A stretch of DNA of 64,000 bases from Gliomastix tumulicola (Eukaryota; Ascomycota; Sordariomycetes; Hypocreales; Bionectriaceae). Each line of letters begins with the position of its first letter. Within the stretch, counting starts at the first letter, position 1. Both the position numbers and the translations under genes were made by a program. Shown one piece after another: positions 11,136 to 21,003 of this stretch. The DNA is taken from contig BCHX01000007.1 of assembly GCA_001599755.1 (NCBI GenBank), positions 1,798,001-1,862,000 of the forward strand, written 5' to 3'. The notes under the pieces are model-generated. The model did no database searches. It was not told the DNA's origin and saw only the letters and a program-made list of their open reading frames with translations.

Positions 11136-11970
11136 CGGCATCGTCGACTGCGGGATGATGAGCGCGAAGAGCACGACGCCCGAGAGCAGCGGGGACAGCC
11201 GCAGGACGACCTGGAAGTACAGTGGGAGGAAGAAGTCGTATGAGATGAAGGCGAAGGCATGTATGCACGCGAGCGTGAAGGCAGCCACGTTTGTCGTCTG
11301 GTGGAAGATGCGGCCCGGGATGACGGGCAGCTTGGCGAAGCGCGACTCCCAGAGCACGAAGTCGAGGAGGATGACGACGCCGAAGATGACGAGGCAGAGC
11401 ACCTGGGCCGAGGACCAGGGCGACGTGCCGCTGGAGCCGAGCTCGAGGCCGTAGAGGAAGCAGATGGTGCCGCCGATGATGAGGACGAAGCCGGTCCAGT
11501 CGAGGCGGCGGAGGCCGGAGAGGATGGGCTCTTTCTAGATTTCGATCTTGAAGGCGAAGAAGAGGACGATGAGGGCGACGCCATCGAAGGGGAGGTTGAT
11601 GTAGAATGAGAACTGGTCAGCCGGAGATGAAGATATAGAAAACAAGAGTGTATCACTTACAGCACCACCGCCAGCCAATCGTCTGCGCAAAGATCCCGCC
11701 CAAGACCAGTCCAACCGCGCTCGACACGCCCCAGACGATCCCTGTCATACCATAACACTTGGCCCTATCCGTCAGCGCAAACAAATCCCCAATCACAATC
11801 GTCACCAGCACAACCGAATCGCCCGCCCCAAGCCCCTGCACGACCCTGCCGCCAATGAGCGCAGCCCCAGACTCAGCCAGCGCACACAAGAGGCTGCCCG
11901 CCATGAAGACGGCCGCGGACGCCGTGGTGACGGGCTTCCGGCCGAGCACGTCGGACATCTTACAAGCCCC
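11136..11970 (-). pseudogene. truncated DHA2-type MFS transporter relic with in-frame TAG
   Basis: On the minus strand, MSDVLGRKPVTTASAAVFM and GGRVVQGLGAGDSVVLV (11958 to 11655) are the A-motif and helix 4 region of a 14-helix drug:H+ antiporter. After an intron with GTAAGTG donor come FSFYINLPFDGVALIVLFF, then KIEI followed by TAG (11535-11537), then LDWTGFVLIIGGTICFLYGL, FHQTTNVAAFTLACIHAFAF and LSGVVLFALIIPQST. There homology stops and DHA1-type sequence in the opposite orientation begins. N-terminal helix 1 and everything after the mid-point of the protein are missing, and the splice joining WRWC to FSFYIN does not keep frame as far as I can tell. It is a relic. Confidence 0.72.
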
Positions 11971-12524
11971 GAACCGAAGGCTTCATGATGCGAGCAACGA
12001 TGGTCCCTGATCGATACCGTCCCTTGATCCTGAAATCGTCAAATGTAACTCCTCCTTAACAGAGACACTTACAACCCTGTGCCCCAGTCAACAAGCAAAG
12101 CCGGGGTCACACGCGGCTGCAGGGAAAACAAGCCGCAGGATCCAGTGTTGAGAGCACCAGGCGTGTCTGTAGAAGAGTGTCAGAGGGGTGAGAAAGAGAA
12201 GACCCATCATCGAGGTTGAGAGCAGCCTGCTCAGGCACCCCTTGAAGACCGGCCATCAGCTCAGCTCAGCTGAATGCCCTCGTACAGCCGCTCACGACCC
12301 AAGCAGCACAGGAACAATACCTGGCTCCAAGTGTAATTTAACTTGTATTTTGTATCTCCCATCGCACCCGGCCAGTCCCAACTGACGTGGTCGCCTCAAT
12401 TTTGTGTTTCGAATCTTGTACTAAAGATACAAGACTACTAGTAGTCCGTCCAGCCCATTTGTATACATCGCATCGCGCCTCATCTATCATATGTCAGTCC
12501 CTCGCCCTCTCTCTCTCTCCTCCC
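11971..12524. other. intergenic, no gene seen
   Basis: Lies between the DHA2 relic and the 3' end of NAA15. It contains the short palindrome ACTACTAGTAGT near 12434 and a CT-repeat near 12508. No coding frame is supported. Confidence 0.5.
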
Positions 12525-15040
12525 TCACAAAAGCCTCGTCACGCCGGGCCACTTCTCCTGTGCAGCCTTTTTATACGCGTCCACTTCGCCGCTTCTCCAG
12601 TTCCGTAGCATCTCTAGCCCCTTGATCGCATCGTCGGAATTAGCCCCCGGCAGAGTCAGGAGGTCATGCACCTCCTTCTCCACGGTGGCCTTATCATCCC
12701 CCAGCAGCTTCTTGACTCTGATGGCGGAGAGTCTGTGTGCCGGACTATCGCTGTGCTTCTTTGCGAAATCCTCGTTGAAGCTCTTCAGGTCCTGTGCTTC
12801 CTCGATCCGTTTGAAGTTGGCCTTGATAACCTCCAGAATCTTGGGTGACGCATCCGATGCCTTCTTCACGGCGAGGCGGAACGCGACGGACTGCTCGTGC
12901 ACGCCAGGGTGCTCGGGGTCGATCGAGATGGCAGCGTTCAAGGAACGAAGGGCGAGAATCAGTTTGTCTAGAGGGCTGTTAGCTTCCATATGTCCAGTAG
13001 TAATGTAGAGCTAAGTCGGTGAAACTTACTCCGTGCCAGGGAGACCTGCACACCAGCCAGCTGGGCATCAATGCTCTTCGGGCATGCCTTGACCAGAGGG
13101 GCAATGAGCTTCGACGCCTCGGCCAGCGGGTTCTCCGTCGCGGCCAGCTTCAGCCCCAGAGGGTCTTCATCGACCTTCTTAACCTCGCTCTGTGATCCCT
13201 TGTTGGGGTCCTGCTTGGACTGCTTCTCAGCTGCCTCGCGCTCCAGCCTTTGCTGCTCCTTCTTGGCCTTCTTGGCCGCTTTCTTCTTAGCCAGCGCATC
13301 GTCTGCGTCGTCCCCGTTCTCTCCGTTGACCCCGTTTGCCGCAGGAGGTTCGGCCAGCTTCAGGTAGATAGCCGCAGTGCTCAGAGCAACTCGTGCGTAG
13401 AAAGGGTGGTCCCTCAAGTGGTCTTCCCACCGAATCATGTCGACGTAAGCCCGAATCTGCCCCTTCCTCAGCGAAAAGGTGTGGAAGTCGAACTGATCCT
13501 CCTGCCATGCATCAAAAATGCTAGTCACGGCTCGAAGTCTCTTGAGCGCGAGGCCGATGTTACCGCTCCTCGCGTATGCCTCACCATCCTCGGTCAAGAA
13601 CCACACGCACTGCATGTCGAGGAGATCGGCCAGCGGCCCGCCGACTGTTTCCGCCCTTGTGAATAGCCCCACAGTCTTGAGCGCCTTCTCGTTCTCGTTG
13701 TTCCGCAGCTGGTATTTGGCGCACTTGCTGTTGATGTACCGGTCCTTGAGGTCGAGCTTGCGAGCATTGTCCATCGCCTCTGCCGCCTGCGCGAGGTCGC
13801 CCCTGTGCTTCAGTATCCTTGCCTTTGTCATGCTGAAGTCGACGCTCTTTGGGTCCTTCGCGATCGCTTTGTCCACGTACTCGTCTGCCTTGTCCAGGTC
13901 GCGACTTAGGCGGTAGTTGTAGTGCTGTGCCAGGTAGTAGAGCGCCGCTGCCTCGCCCTTGTCCTTGCTCTCGGAATCGGAAGCCTGCGACTGGAGATAC
14001 TTCTCCGCAAGCTCACGGAGGGTCTCCTTCTTAGACTCGTCTGAGTAGAGGTGCTTGAGGTTGGCGAACGTTGAAGGCACGCCCTTGTTGAGCATGAGAG
14101 CCAAGTATGCCTCGGCAGCCGTCGTGAACTCATCGCCTGTGAGAAAGTCCAGAGGAAGACGGCGGGCAGCGTCGCATCGAGGGTACTTGGCCGCATAATC
14201 ATCGTAGACAGCCTTGCGCGCCGCGATATCGCCTTCCTCGATCCCCAGGGCATTTACCAGCTTCCCGTAGTAGGCCTGATGGTCAGGATTACGGTCGATG
14301 AGAAACCGGTATGCCCTGGCAGCGTCCTCGGTCCTCCCCAGCTTTGACAGGTAGTCTGCACGGTTCTCGAGAAAGGCGAGGCGGTCGAGGTTGTTCTTGG
14401 CGGCTTCTTCCAGGTGGTCGAGCGCGCGCTGGTAGTCGCCCTGCTCGGCGATGAGCGAGTTCTTGTACATGATGGCCTCGGAGTGCTCAAGGTCGTGCCG
14501 CGACGGGGCGTTCTTCAACGTCCCCTCATAAGTCGTCAAGACCCTCTCCGCTTCCGACAGGTTCCCCGAGAGGTGGTGCGAGATGGCCAGGGCGGTCCAG
14601 CTCTGGCGCACCTGCGGCCGGGCCTGCAGCATCTTGGTCCGGCTCTGGATGTAGCCGGGGTAGTCGCGGATCTGCACCTGTAGGGTGGCGAGGTCGCGCT
14701 GGATCTGAACCGACTCCGGGTCGAGCTTGAGGGCGAACTTGTACGCCTTGATGGCCTCCTCGTAGTTCCTGGCCGCCTTGTAGAGCAGTCCGTATACGTG
14801 CCACGTGACGTGGGACTTCATGTCGGCCGTCAGGGCCTCCTTGCTGAGCGCAAACGCCTCGTCCGTCTTGAGCTGGGCGTTGAGGATGAGCGCCTTCATC
14901 GCCATGGTGTCGCCATGCTTGGGGTTCTTCTTGAGGATCTGGTCGGCCAGCTTGATGCCGCGCTTGAACTGCTTGTCCTCGTACAAGCGGACCACGGAAC
15001 GGAAGTTCGCATGGTCCTTGTTGCTCAGTGGCTGAGGCAT
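12525..15040 (-). CDS. NAA15: NatA N-terminal acetyltransferase auxiliary subunit (NAA15/Nat1)
   Basis: Two exons (15040-13030, 12967-12525) encode 817 residues, close to the size of NAA15 in other eukaryotes. The start MPQPLSNKDHANFRSVVRLY is the conserved N-terminus of the family. The protein is built of TPR helices throughout (for example KRGIKLADQILKKNPKHGD and YEEAIKAYKFALKLDPES), with the Lys/Ala/Glu-rich charged linker KKKAAKKAKKEQQRLEREAA at about residues 585-610. In the family, this subunit anchors the catalytic NAA10 to the ribosome exit tunnel so that Ser, Ala, Thr, Gly and Val N-termini exposed after Met removal are acetylated. An in-frame extension upstream of 15040 lacks conservation. 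The intron has a GTAAGT donor and keeps frame. Confidence 0.93.
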
Positions 15041-16113
15041 CTTGACGGGCGTGGAGGCGGGGGGGTACCAGGGCGACGATTCTGGATAGTCGAGGGGGGA
15101 TTGAGCCCGTCGATGCTCGGTTCTCGAGAGACGGGACGGTCGCACGCGGAGTCGGAGGTCGAAGGTGCGGGTTCAAGGACGACGAGATTTTGCCAGTGAG
15201 CGAATGCGGGGGGGGGCAGACGATAGCCACGCCACAAACCTGCCAGAGGAGTAGCAAGTTGGAGCCCCGGCGGTGTAGGGAGGGTTGTGAGGGTCGGAGC
15301 AAGAGGTGAAGCTGCCGTGGTTGCAGCTGGAGCGATTCAAGGGTGCGTGGAGGATCCTCGGAGCTTCAGTTCTTCCACGTCGTTTGGTTGGCTTCCATTT
15401 TTACACGTCGAGCTTGCTTGTGAGAGGCAGCTCCGCAATCGACGAAATGGTGGGGCAGCGGTGTTGATTTATTATGCAGCAACAGGCAAAATAGACCACC
15501 AGATTAAGGAGATTATAAAATAGAAGAGAACCTGAAAATGCATGATCTTACAAGCTTAGTACTCCAGGTCTGACTGAGGATTTATAGCAGCTCAAACATT
15601 GCCCTTCAAGTGGTCCAGCCTCGGGGCAAGACCATCTGCTTTTTCTCGACAGCCTTAGGGAGGGGCAAGTGGTGGATGGAAATTGCTCCCACCAAATTCT
15701 ACTAGGTCGTAATAGCGACCACAGGGCAGCCACCTGTTAGACAAGCAACTGAACTCAATCAGGGCTGTTCTTAGAAACTTAGTAGGGTTCTTATCTATGA
15801 TGGCGCTTTGTGTGTCGCCCGTCTGTCTACACCTCATGCAAATTGTAGCCGTTGGTCGGCACATTACTTGATTGTCTAGTACCTGCCCGAGGTCAACCAC
15901 TTGCAGCATGTATGTATGACATCTGGCTACTATACCTATGCCAGCTATATAAAGAAAGACGTATAAGTAAATCAGTGGTGTGTGTGGCCAGGGATTATCC
16001 TGAACGCCGGTGCTACATATCGTACACCCAACATATACAGTATGCGGATCGCTACACAGAGCCCTCCTGCGCCGCAACAAATCACAGAGAGGAACGAGCT
16101 GTCAAAGGCCGTC
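15041..16113. other. intergenic, no gene seen
   Basis: About 1.1 kb between NAA15 and the MIX23 homologue. Base composition falls towards AT after 15450. Only short unrelated frames are present. Confidence 0.55.
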
Positions 16114-16787
16114 TCACCTCCCCTTCCCCTCTCTGGCCCGCGCCTCCCTCCAACTAGCCACCGCCTGCTCCCAGCCCTCGCCCGTCCCGCCGCCGCCGCA
16201 GCGCTGCTGCACGATCCCCCAAGTCCTACTCCTCACGATGCTCTCCACGCTGTTCTCCTGCCGGACCAGGGCCGCGAGGATCTCGGTGCGCGCCTCGCGC
16301 GGGAAGAAGCGCCCGGAGTACGGGTCCAGCCGCTCGTCGACGACCCGCTCGCGGTCCCGCGCGCCCTCCATCTCGCGCAGCGTTGCCTCCGGGTCGTCCG
16401 GGTCCGGGCTGGCGGCGACGGAGCCGCAGTAGAGGAGGACGTCGCGGCGGGACTCCCACGAGGGGAAGAGCACCCTGTCCTTGAAGGATGCGCAGGCGTC
16501 GGGGGTGAGCTGTCTCGATGCGGTTGTCGGCGCGGGGGTTCGGTGGGAGGTCGAGGACGGATCGAAGCCCGCGCGAGCCGGTGTGATGAGGGCGTTGAGG
16601 TTCTGTGTGATGGAGTCGTCCACTGTCGATCTCGAGAGCCGGAGGAAGTCTGCAGTGCAAAGAGGCATCAGTGAACATGTCCGTGGGGGCATCCGTGTTG
16701 ATATGTTCGGGCCGACGTACCTCGTAGAGCTCCAGACGAGAAGCAGAACTGGGGTGTTAATGTCGGTGGTGTCGGGACGTCAGCCAT
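16114..16787 (-). CDS. MIX23: MIX23/CCDC58-family mitochondrial intermembrane-space protein
   Basis: Exon 1 (16787-16721) and exon 2 (16649-16114) encode 200 residues. Family landmarks appear in order: DFLRLSRSTVDDSITQNLNAL near the start, CASFKDRVLFPSWESRRDVL followed by LYCGSVA, then a coiled charged segment, and ENSVESIVRSRTWGIVQQRC near the end. The spacing of the cysteines in CASF, YCG and QRC, with the terminal R.W....RC, is what identifies the family. Members are small soluble proteins of the intermembrane space linked to protein import. This copy has a Pro/Ser/Thr-rich insert before CASF and a longer, Gly/Ala/Arg-rich tail. The ATG at 16787 is the only upstream start that splices in frame. 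Confidence 0.72.
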
Positions 16788-17775
16788 GGTGGTCTGGTGA
16801 CGATGCGAAGCGGGCGAGGGCCCTGTTGCATCACTCCCGGCGCTGTCTTTCCACAGAAGCTTAGCCAGATTGACGGCGTGTCTAAAGGGAGCAATAGGTA
16901 GAGTATAATATAGGTATGCTGTCGCTCGCGTGAACGTGTCACTCTTGCCGGTGGTTGCGTGAGCAGGGTGTCTGTCTCGGGAGACAATGGATGACAGGTA
17001 CAGTCCGCCATCTCGCCTTGGCCCCAGCGCTGAGCTTTATCAGCGCCTTATCGGGAGCCGGCTCTGGCCGATGTCATCGGACTTAAGCTCGAAGCACACA
17101 CCTCGAATTTGAGATCTAAGGATCGAGTGAAAGAATGTCATGCCGTGCTGGCAAAATAAGTGCAAGTTAATATTATCTCCATGGATCACTGGTGGTCGCT
17201 ATCCAGTGCTGTTGAATATAATTCTGCTCGAGGCATCTGATGGTTACCGTCGCATTGACAACAGGCCCTCAAATTGGGTCGCGTGAGGAGCAGTCAGCCT
17301 GTGCCCAATCGTGACATGACGTCGCTGTCGAAATCGATCTCCAGGCCTCCAGCCTCCCTTCCAGGATTCCCTCGAAGGGCAGGCAGGTGGCGTCTGTGCG
17401 GGGAGCGCTCCAGGCGTGACTCTGTACAACTTTGTGTGCTTGTTTCATTTTCGAATCTGCCACCCAATAAATATGCTCTACCGTCCGTCGCCTTTGTTTT
17501 GAAATCCTGCCACGTCCTTTCCTCTTTCCTTCCTGCAGGAAGCGCTGAAGCTGCAGGGATCCCACTAAGACTGCATCGCATCATCGCTCCCCTAGCGCCG
17601 CCGTGCCCTTTTTCTCGTCTCTTTCCCCCCTCCATTTATATAAACCCCCCTTGGACCCCTTCTTCCCACCGAGCCCCGCGTCAGACATCGAAATCTTGTC
17701 CCACGGGGCTTGTCCGCACGGGGTCTGAGAAAGTCTAAGGAACGCGTACGAAGAAGACCACAGCTTCCAACCACG
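16788..17775. other. divergent intergenic region between MIX23 and KES1 genes
   Basis: Holds both promoters. TATATAA at 17637-17643 lies about 135 bp before the KES1 start, inside a CT-rich leader. No coding frame is supported. Confidence 0.55.
17637..17643 (+). promoter_or_regulatory. putative TATA box of the KES1-like gene
   Basis: TATATAA within a pyrimidine-rich region, about 135 bp upstream of the start codon at 17776. Position and context fit a core promoter; not proven. Confidence 0.45.
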
Positions 17776-19111
17776 ATGGCAACGACGCCCACACCGACGG
17801 GGGCGGCCGCCCAGGCGAACAGCGGCACCTGGTCTGCCTTCCTCAAGGTGCGTTTCCTTCCCCCTTCTGACCAGCTCTGCGCGCGCGATGCAGTCAGGCC
17901 AACTACTAAACGACGACGCAACCCTTTCCCAGTCCATCGCCTCCTTCAGCGGCGACCTCTCCTCCCTGACGGCGCCGCCCTGGATCCTCTCCTCGCAGTC
18001 CCTCACCGAGTTCTCCAGCTACTGGGCCACGCACCCGCCGCTCCTCACCGCCCCCGTCGCCGAGTCCGACCCGGCCTGGCGCGCCGCCCTCGTCCTCAAG
18101 TGGTTCCTGTCGACGCTCAAGCACCAGTACGCCAGCCGCAGCGAGCAGTTCGGCAACGAGAAGAAGCCCCTCAACCCCTTCCTCGGCGAGCTCTTCCTCG
18201 GCACCTGGACCGACGACGCCGGCGACACGACCCTCGTCTCGGAGCAGGTCAGCCACCACCCGCCCGCGACGGCGTACTGCATCCGCAACGAGCGCTCGGG
18301 GGTCCGGCTCGAGGGTTACAACGCGCAGAAGGCCATGTTCAAGAGCACCATCATCGTCAAGCAGATCGGGCACGCCCTGCTGAGTTTTCCCTACAACGGC
18401 GAGACGGAGACGTACCTCATCACGCTGCCGTCGCTCCACATCGAGGGCTTGATCTTCGGCGCGCCGTTCGTCGAGCTCGACGGGACGAGCTTCATCGTCA
18501 GCTCCACGGGGTACACGGCCAAGATCGACTACAGCGGCCGCGGGTGGCTGTCGGGGAAGAAGAACACCATCGCTGCGAGCGTCTATCCGACGGGCAAGGA
18601 GAAGGAGGTGCTCTACAACGTCACAGGCCAGTGGAACATTGCGCTTGAGCTGTACGAGGGGCCCGCCAAGAAGAACTCGAGCGCCACGCTCAAGGACAAG
18701 TACGACGCCGTCAGCACGGAAGAGACAGAGCTCAAGCTCGCCCCCATCGAAGACCAGCACCCGCTCGAGTCACGCCGCGCTTGGTCCCGTGTTGCCGATG
18801 CTATCACCAAGGGCGACATGGAGAACACATCCGTGGAGAAGGGCAAGATTGAGCAGGCACAGCGTGACAAGCGTGCTGCAGAGCGAGAAGAGGGCGCCTC
18901 GTGGGAGAGGCGGTACTTCTCCGCCGTTGAGGAGGGCGAGGACGAGACGCTCAACGCCCTGGGCCAGGCCGCAGGTGTGCCGACAAACGGTGACGCCGAC
19001 AAGACCGGCGGTCTTTGGAGATTCGATCCCGAAAAGGCCAAGAAGGCCGATGTCGAGAAGCTAACAGATGACGAGAAGCGAAAGATCGAGGAGGAGCTCC
19101 TAGGCTGGTAG
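17776..19111 (+). CDS. KES1: oxysterol-binding protein homologue (KES1/OSH4 type)
   Basis: Exon 1 (17776-17847) ends in TWSAFLK. With the acceptor at 17932, exon 2 (17933-19111) continues SIASFSGDLSSL, giving 416 residues, close to yeast Kes1. The family signature EQVSHHPP is present, with the lid-like N-terminus, NPFLGELFLGTW and a C-terminal charged helix ending DEKRKIEEELLGW. No PH, ankyrin or FFAT element precedes the domain, as in the short OSH4 subclass, which exchanges sterol and PI4P between ER and Golgi membranes. A second in-frame acceptor at 17893 would insert 13 residues; I favour 17932 because a TACTAAAC branch-like site and a pyrimidine tract precede it. The intron is 85 bp in this model. 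Confidence 0.9.
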
Positions 19112-19634
19112 AAGACGCCTAGATCGCGGTATACACGGAAAGAAACAAGAGGAGAGCACCGATAGAGCTCTTCCAGAATGGCGTTTAGGCGCCCAACATC
19201 GCATTACACCTGCATATGTGCGAACATCCAGTGCCGACTTCAACATTCAGGGGTGAAACGGGGTTCATTCAACCCAGGGTATCGGCCTGCCATAATACTT
19301 CAGTTGAGGGCTATTCGCGTCTACATGGCTGCATTCGTCGAGCGAGAGGCGTGTCAACATACTAAGTGTCTAAGGTGCTTCTTTTCATATTTTTTACGAT
19401 TTGTTCAAGATCATCATGTCCCTAAGATCAACTCACAGCCATATATTAAAAGCCAAAAAAAAATCACTCAATCACGGCTTGAGCAGGTGTCAGAAGTAAT
19501 TATAATCTAGGATTCTGCTATGCTGGTTTCATGACTCCAATCCATGTTGGGCTTTTCGGCCCCGCCGTTTTTCCAAAGCAGCTTGCAAGTTTGATCGTTC
19601 CATCAAAGAAAATTCAAATCAACTTGGCTTAGAT
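19112..19634. other. convergent 3' flanks of KES1 and aldolase genes
   Basis: AT-rich sequence between two stop codons, with A- and T-runs (19380-19460) that may serve 3' end formation. No gene seen. Confidence 0.5.
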
Positions 19635-21003
19635 TTAGAGCTGGCCAGCGGTGTTGAAGTCCTTGAGAGCCTCGGTAACGCGGGCGGACATGACCTTCTC
19701 ACCCTCGCGGACCCAGACACGGGGCTGCACAGTCTGGTTAGCATCATATCACATCATAGGTGGCTTGAGGGATTTCTTACGTCGAAGTACTTCTTGTTGG
19801 GCTTGTCATCGCCATCGGGGTTGCCGACAGCGGTCAGCAGGTAGTCCTTCTTCTTGAGAACGTAGTCTCGGACACCGCTGAGGTAGGCGAACTGCATGTC
19901 AGTGTCAACATTGACCTTGACGACGCCGTGGCCAATAGCGTCGAGGTACTCCTGCTTAGAGGAGCCGGAGCCGCCGTGGAAGACAAAGAAGACAGGCTTG
20001 TCATTGGAGGAGCCAATGGCAGCCTTGACATGAGCCTGGTGCTTGCCGAGAAGCTCGGGGTGGAGCTTGACGTTGCCGGGCTTGTAGACACCGTGGACGT
20101 TGCCGAATCCAGCGGCAATGGAGAAGTAGGGGGAGATGGGGCTAAGGGTGTTGTAGATGTTGAGGATATCCTCAGGCTGGGTGTAGAGAGAGTTGTTGTC
20201 AACGTCCTCGTTGTTGACACCATCCTCCTCACCACCGGTGATACCAATCTCCATCTCGAGCCACTGCTTCAGGGGAGCGGCGCGCTTGAGGTACTTGGCA
20301 GTGGTCTCGATGTTCCACTCGACGGGCTCCTCGGAGAGATCGATCATGTGGGAGGAGTAGAGGGGCTCGCCGTGCTGCTTGAAATAAGCCTCGTCGGCGT
20401 CGAGGAGGCCATCGAGCCAGGGCAGGAGCTTCTTAGCGCAGTGGTCGGTGTGGAGGACGACGGGGATGCCGTAGGTGGGAGCAATGGAGCGGATATAGTG
20501 AGCACCAGCGATACCACCAGCGATGGAGGCAGCCTGGTCAGTGTTGCTCACACCCTACAGATATCTTGTCAGTATGGAAAGCATTGAGGGGCTAAGGTCC
20601 GAGGACGCTAATGGCTTACCTTTCCGGCGAAGTACGCAGCACCACCCTGAGACATTTGCAGAATGATGGGGGACTTGGCATCGCGGGCGGCCTCAAGGGA
20701 GGCAACGACGGTAGAGGAGGAGGTGACGTTCTACCAGCAGTGTTAGCTCGAGCGGTGCTCGGTGTCCGTGGCTCGTCGCGAGTCTTCGGCTCTGTGTGTG
20801 GTTTGGAGTCTCGACCTCCCCGAGGGAGGCAACCAGAGCAGAGCGCGAAGTGAGGGGATCCGGCGTTCCGAGCTCGCAGCAACTGTTGGGCTTACAATGG
20901 CAGGGATGGCGAACTGGTGCTCGCGAGCGTACTCGAAGAGCCTCAGGACATCGTCGCCGACAATGACGCCGGACTTGCGGCTGAGAACATCAGTGACACC
21001 CAT
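19635..21003 (-). CDS. FBA1: fructose-bisphosphate aldolase, class II
   Basis: Four exons (21003-20896, 20730-20620, 20554-19781, 19724-19635) give exactly 360 residues, the usual fungal length. The zinc-dependent class II signature is clear: VVLHTDHCAKKLLPW with a metal-binding His, SSHMIDLSEEP with the following Glu cluster, GFGNVHGVYKPGNV and FVFHGGSGSSKQEY. KVNVDTDMQFAYLSG completes the active site. The enzyme splits fructose 1,6-bisphosphate into dihydroxyacetone phosphate and glyceraldehyde 3-phosphate in the cytosol. The last exon encodes PRVWVREGEKVMSARVTEAL and the C-terminus. The first intron is unusually long for this window (165 bp). Codon use is strongly C-ending, as in highly expressed genes. 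Confidence 0.96.

Noticed and set aside
10610..11656. 348-codon minus-strand frame rich in Ser
   Set aside because: Shifted-frame shadow of the DHA2 transporter relic; the transporter motifs are in another frame.
17710..18648. 312-codon plus-strand frame
   Set aside because: Off-frame shadow of the KES1-like gene, Arg/Pro-rich without motifs.
17906..18760. 284-codon minus-strand frame
   Set aside because: Antisense shadow of the KES1-like gene.
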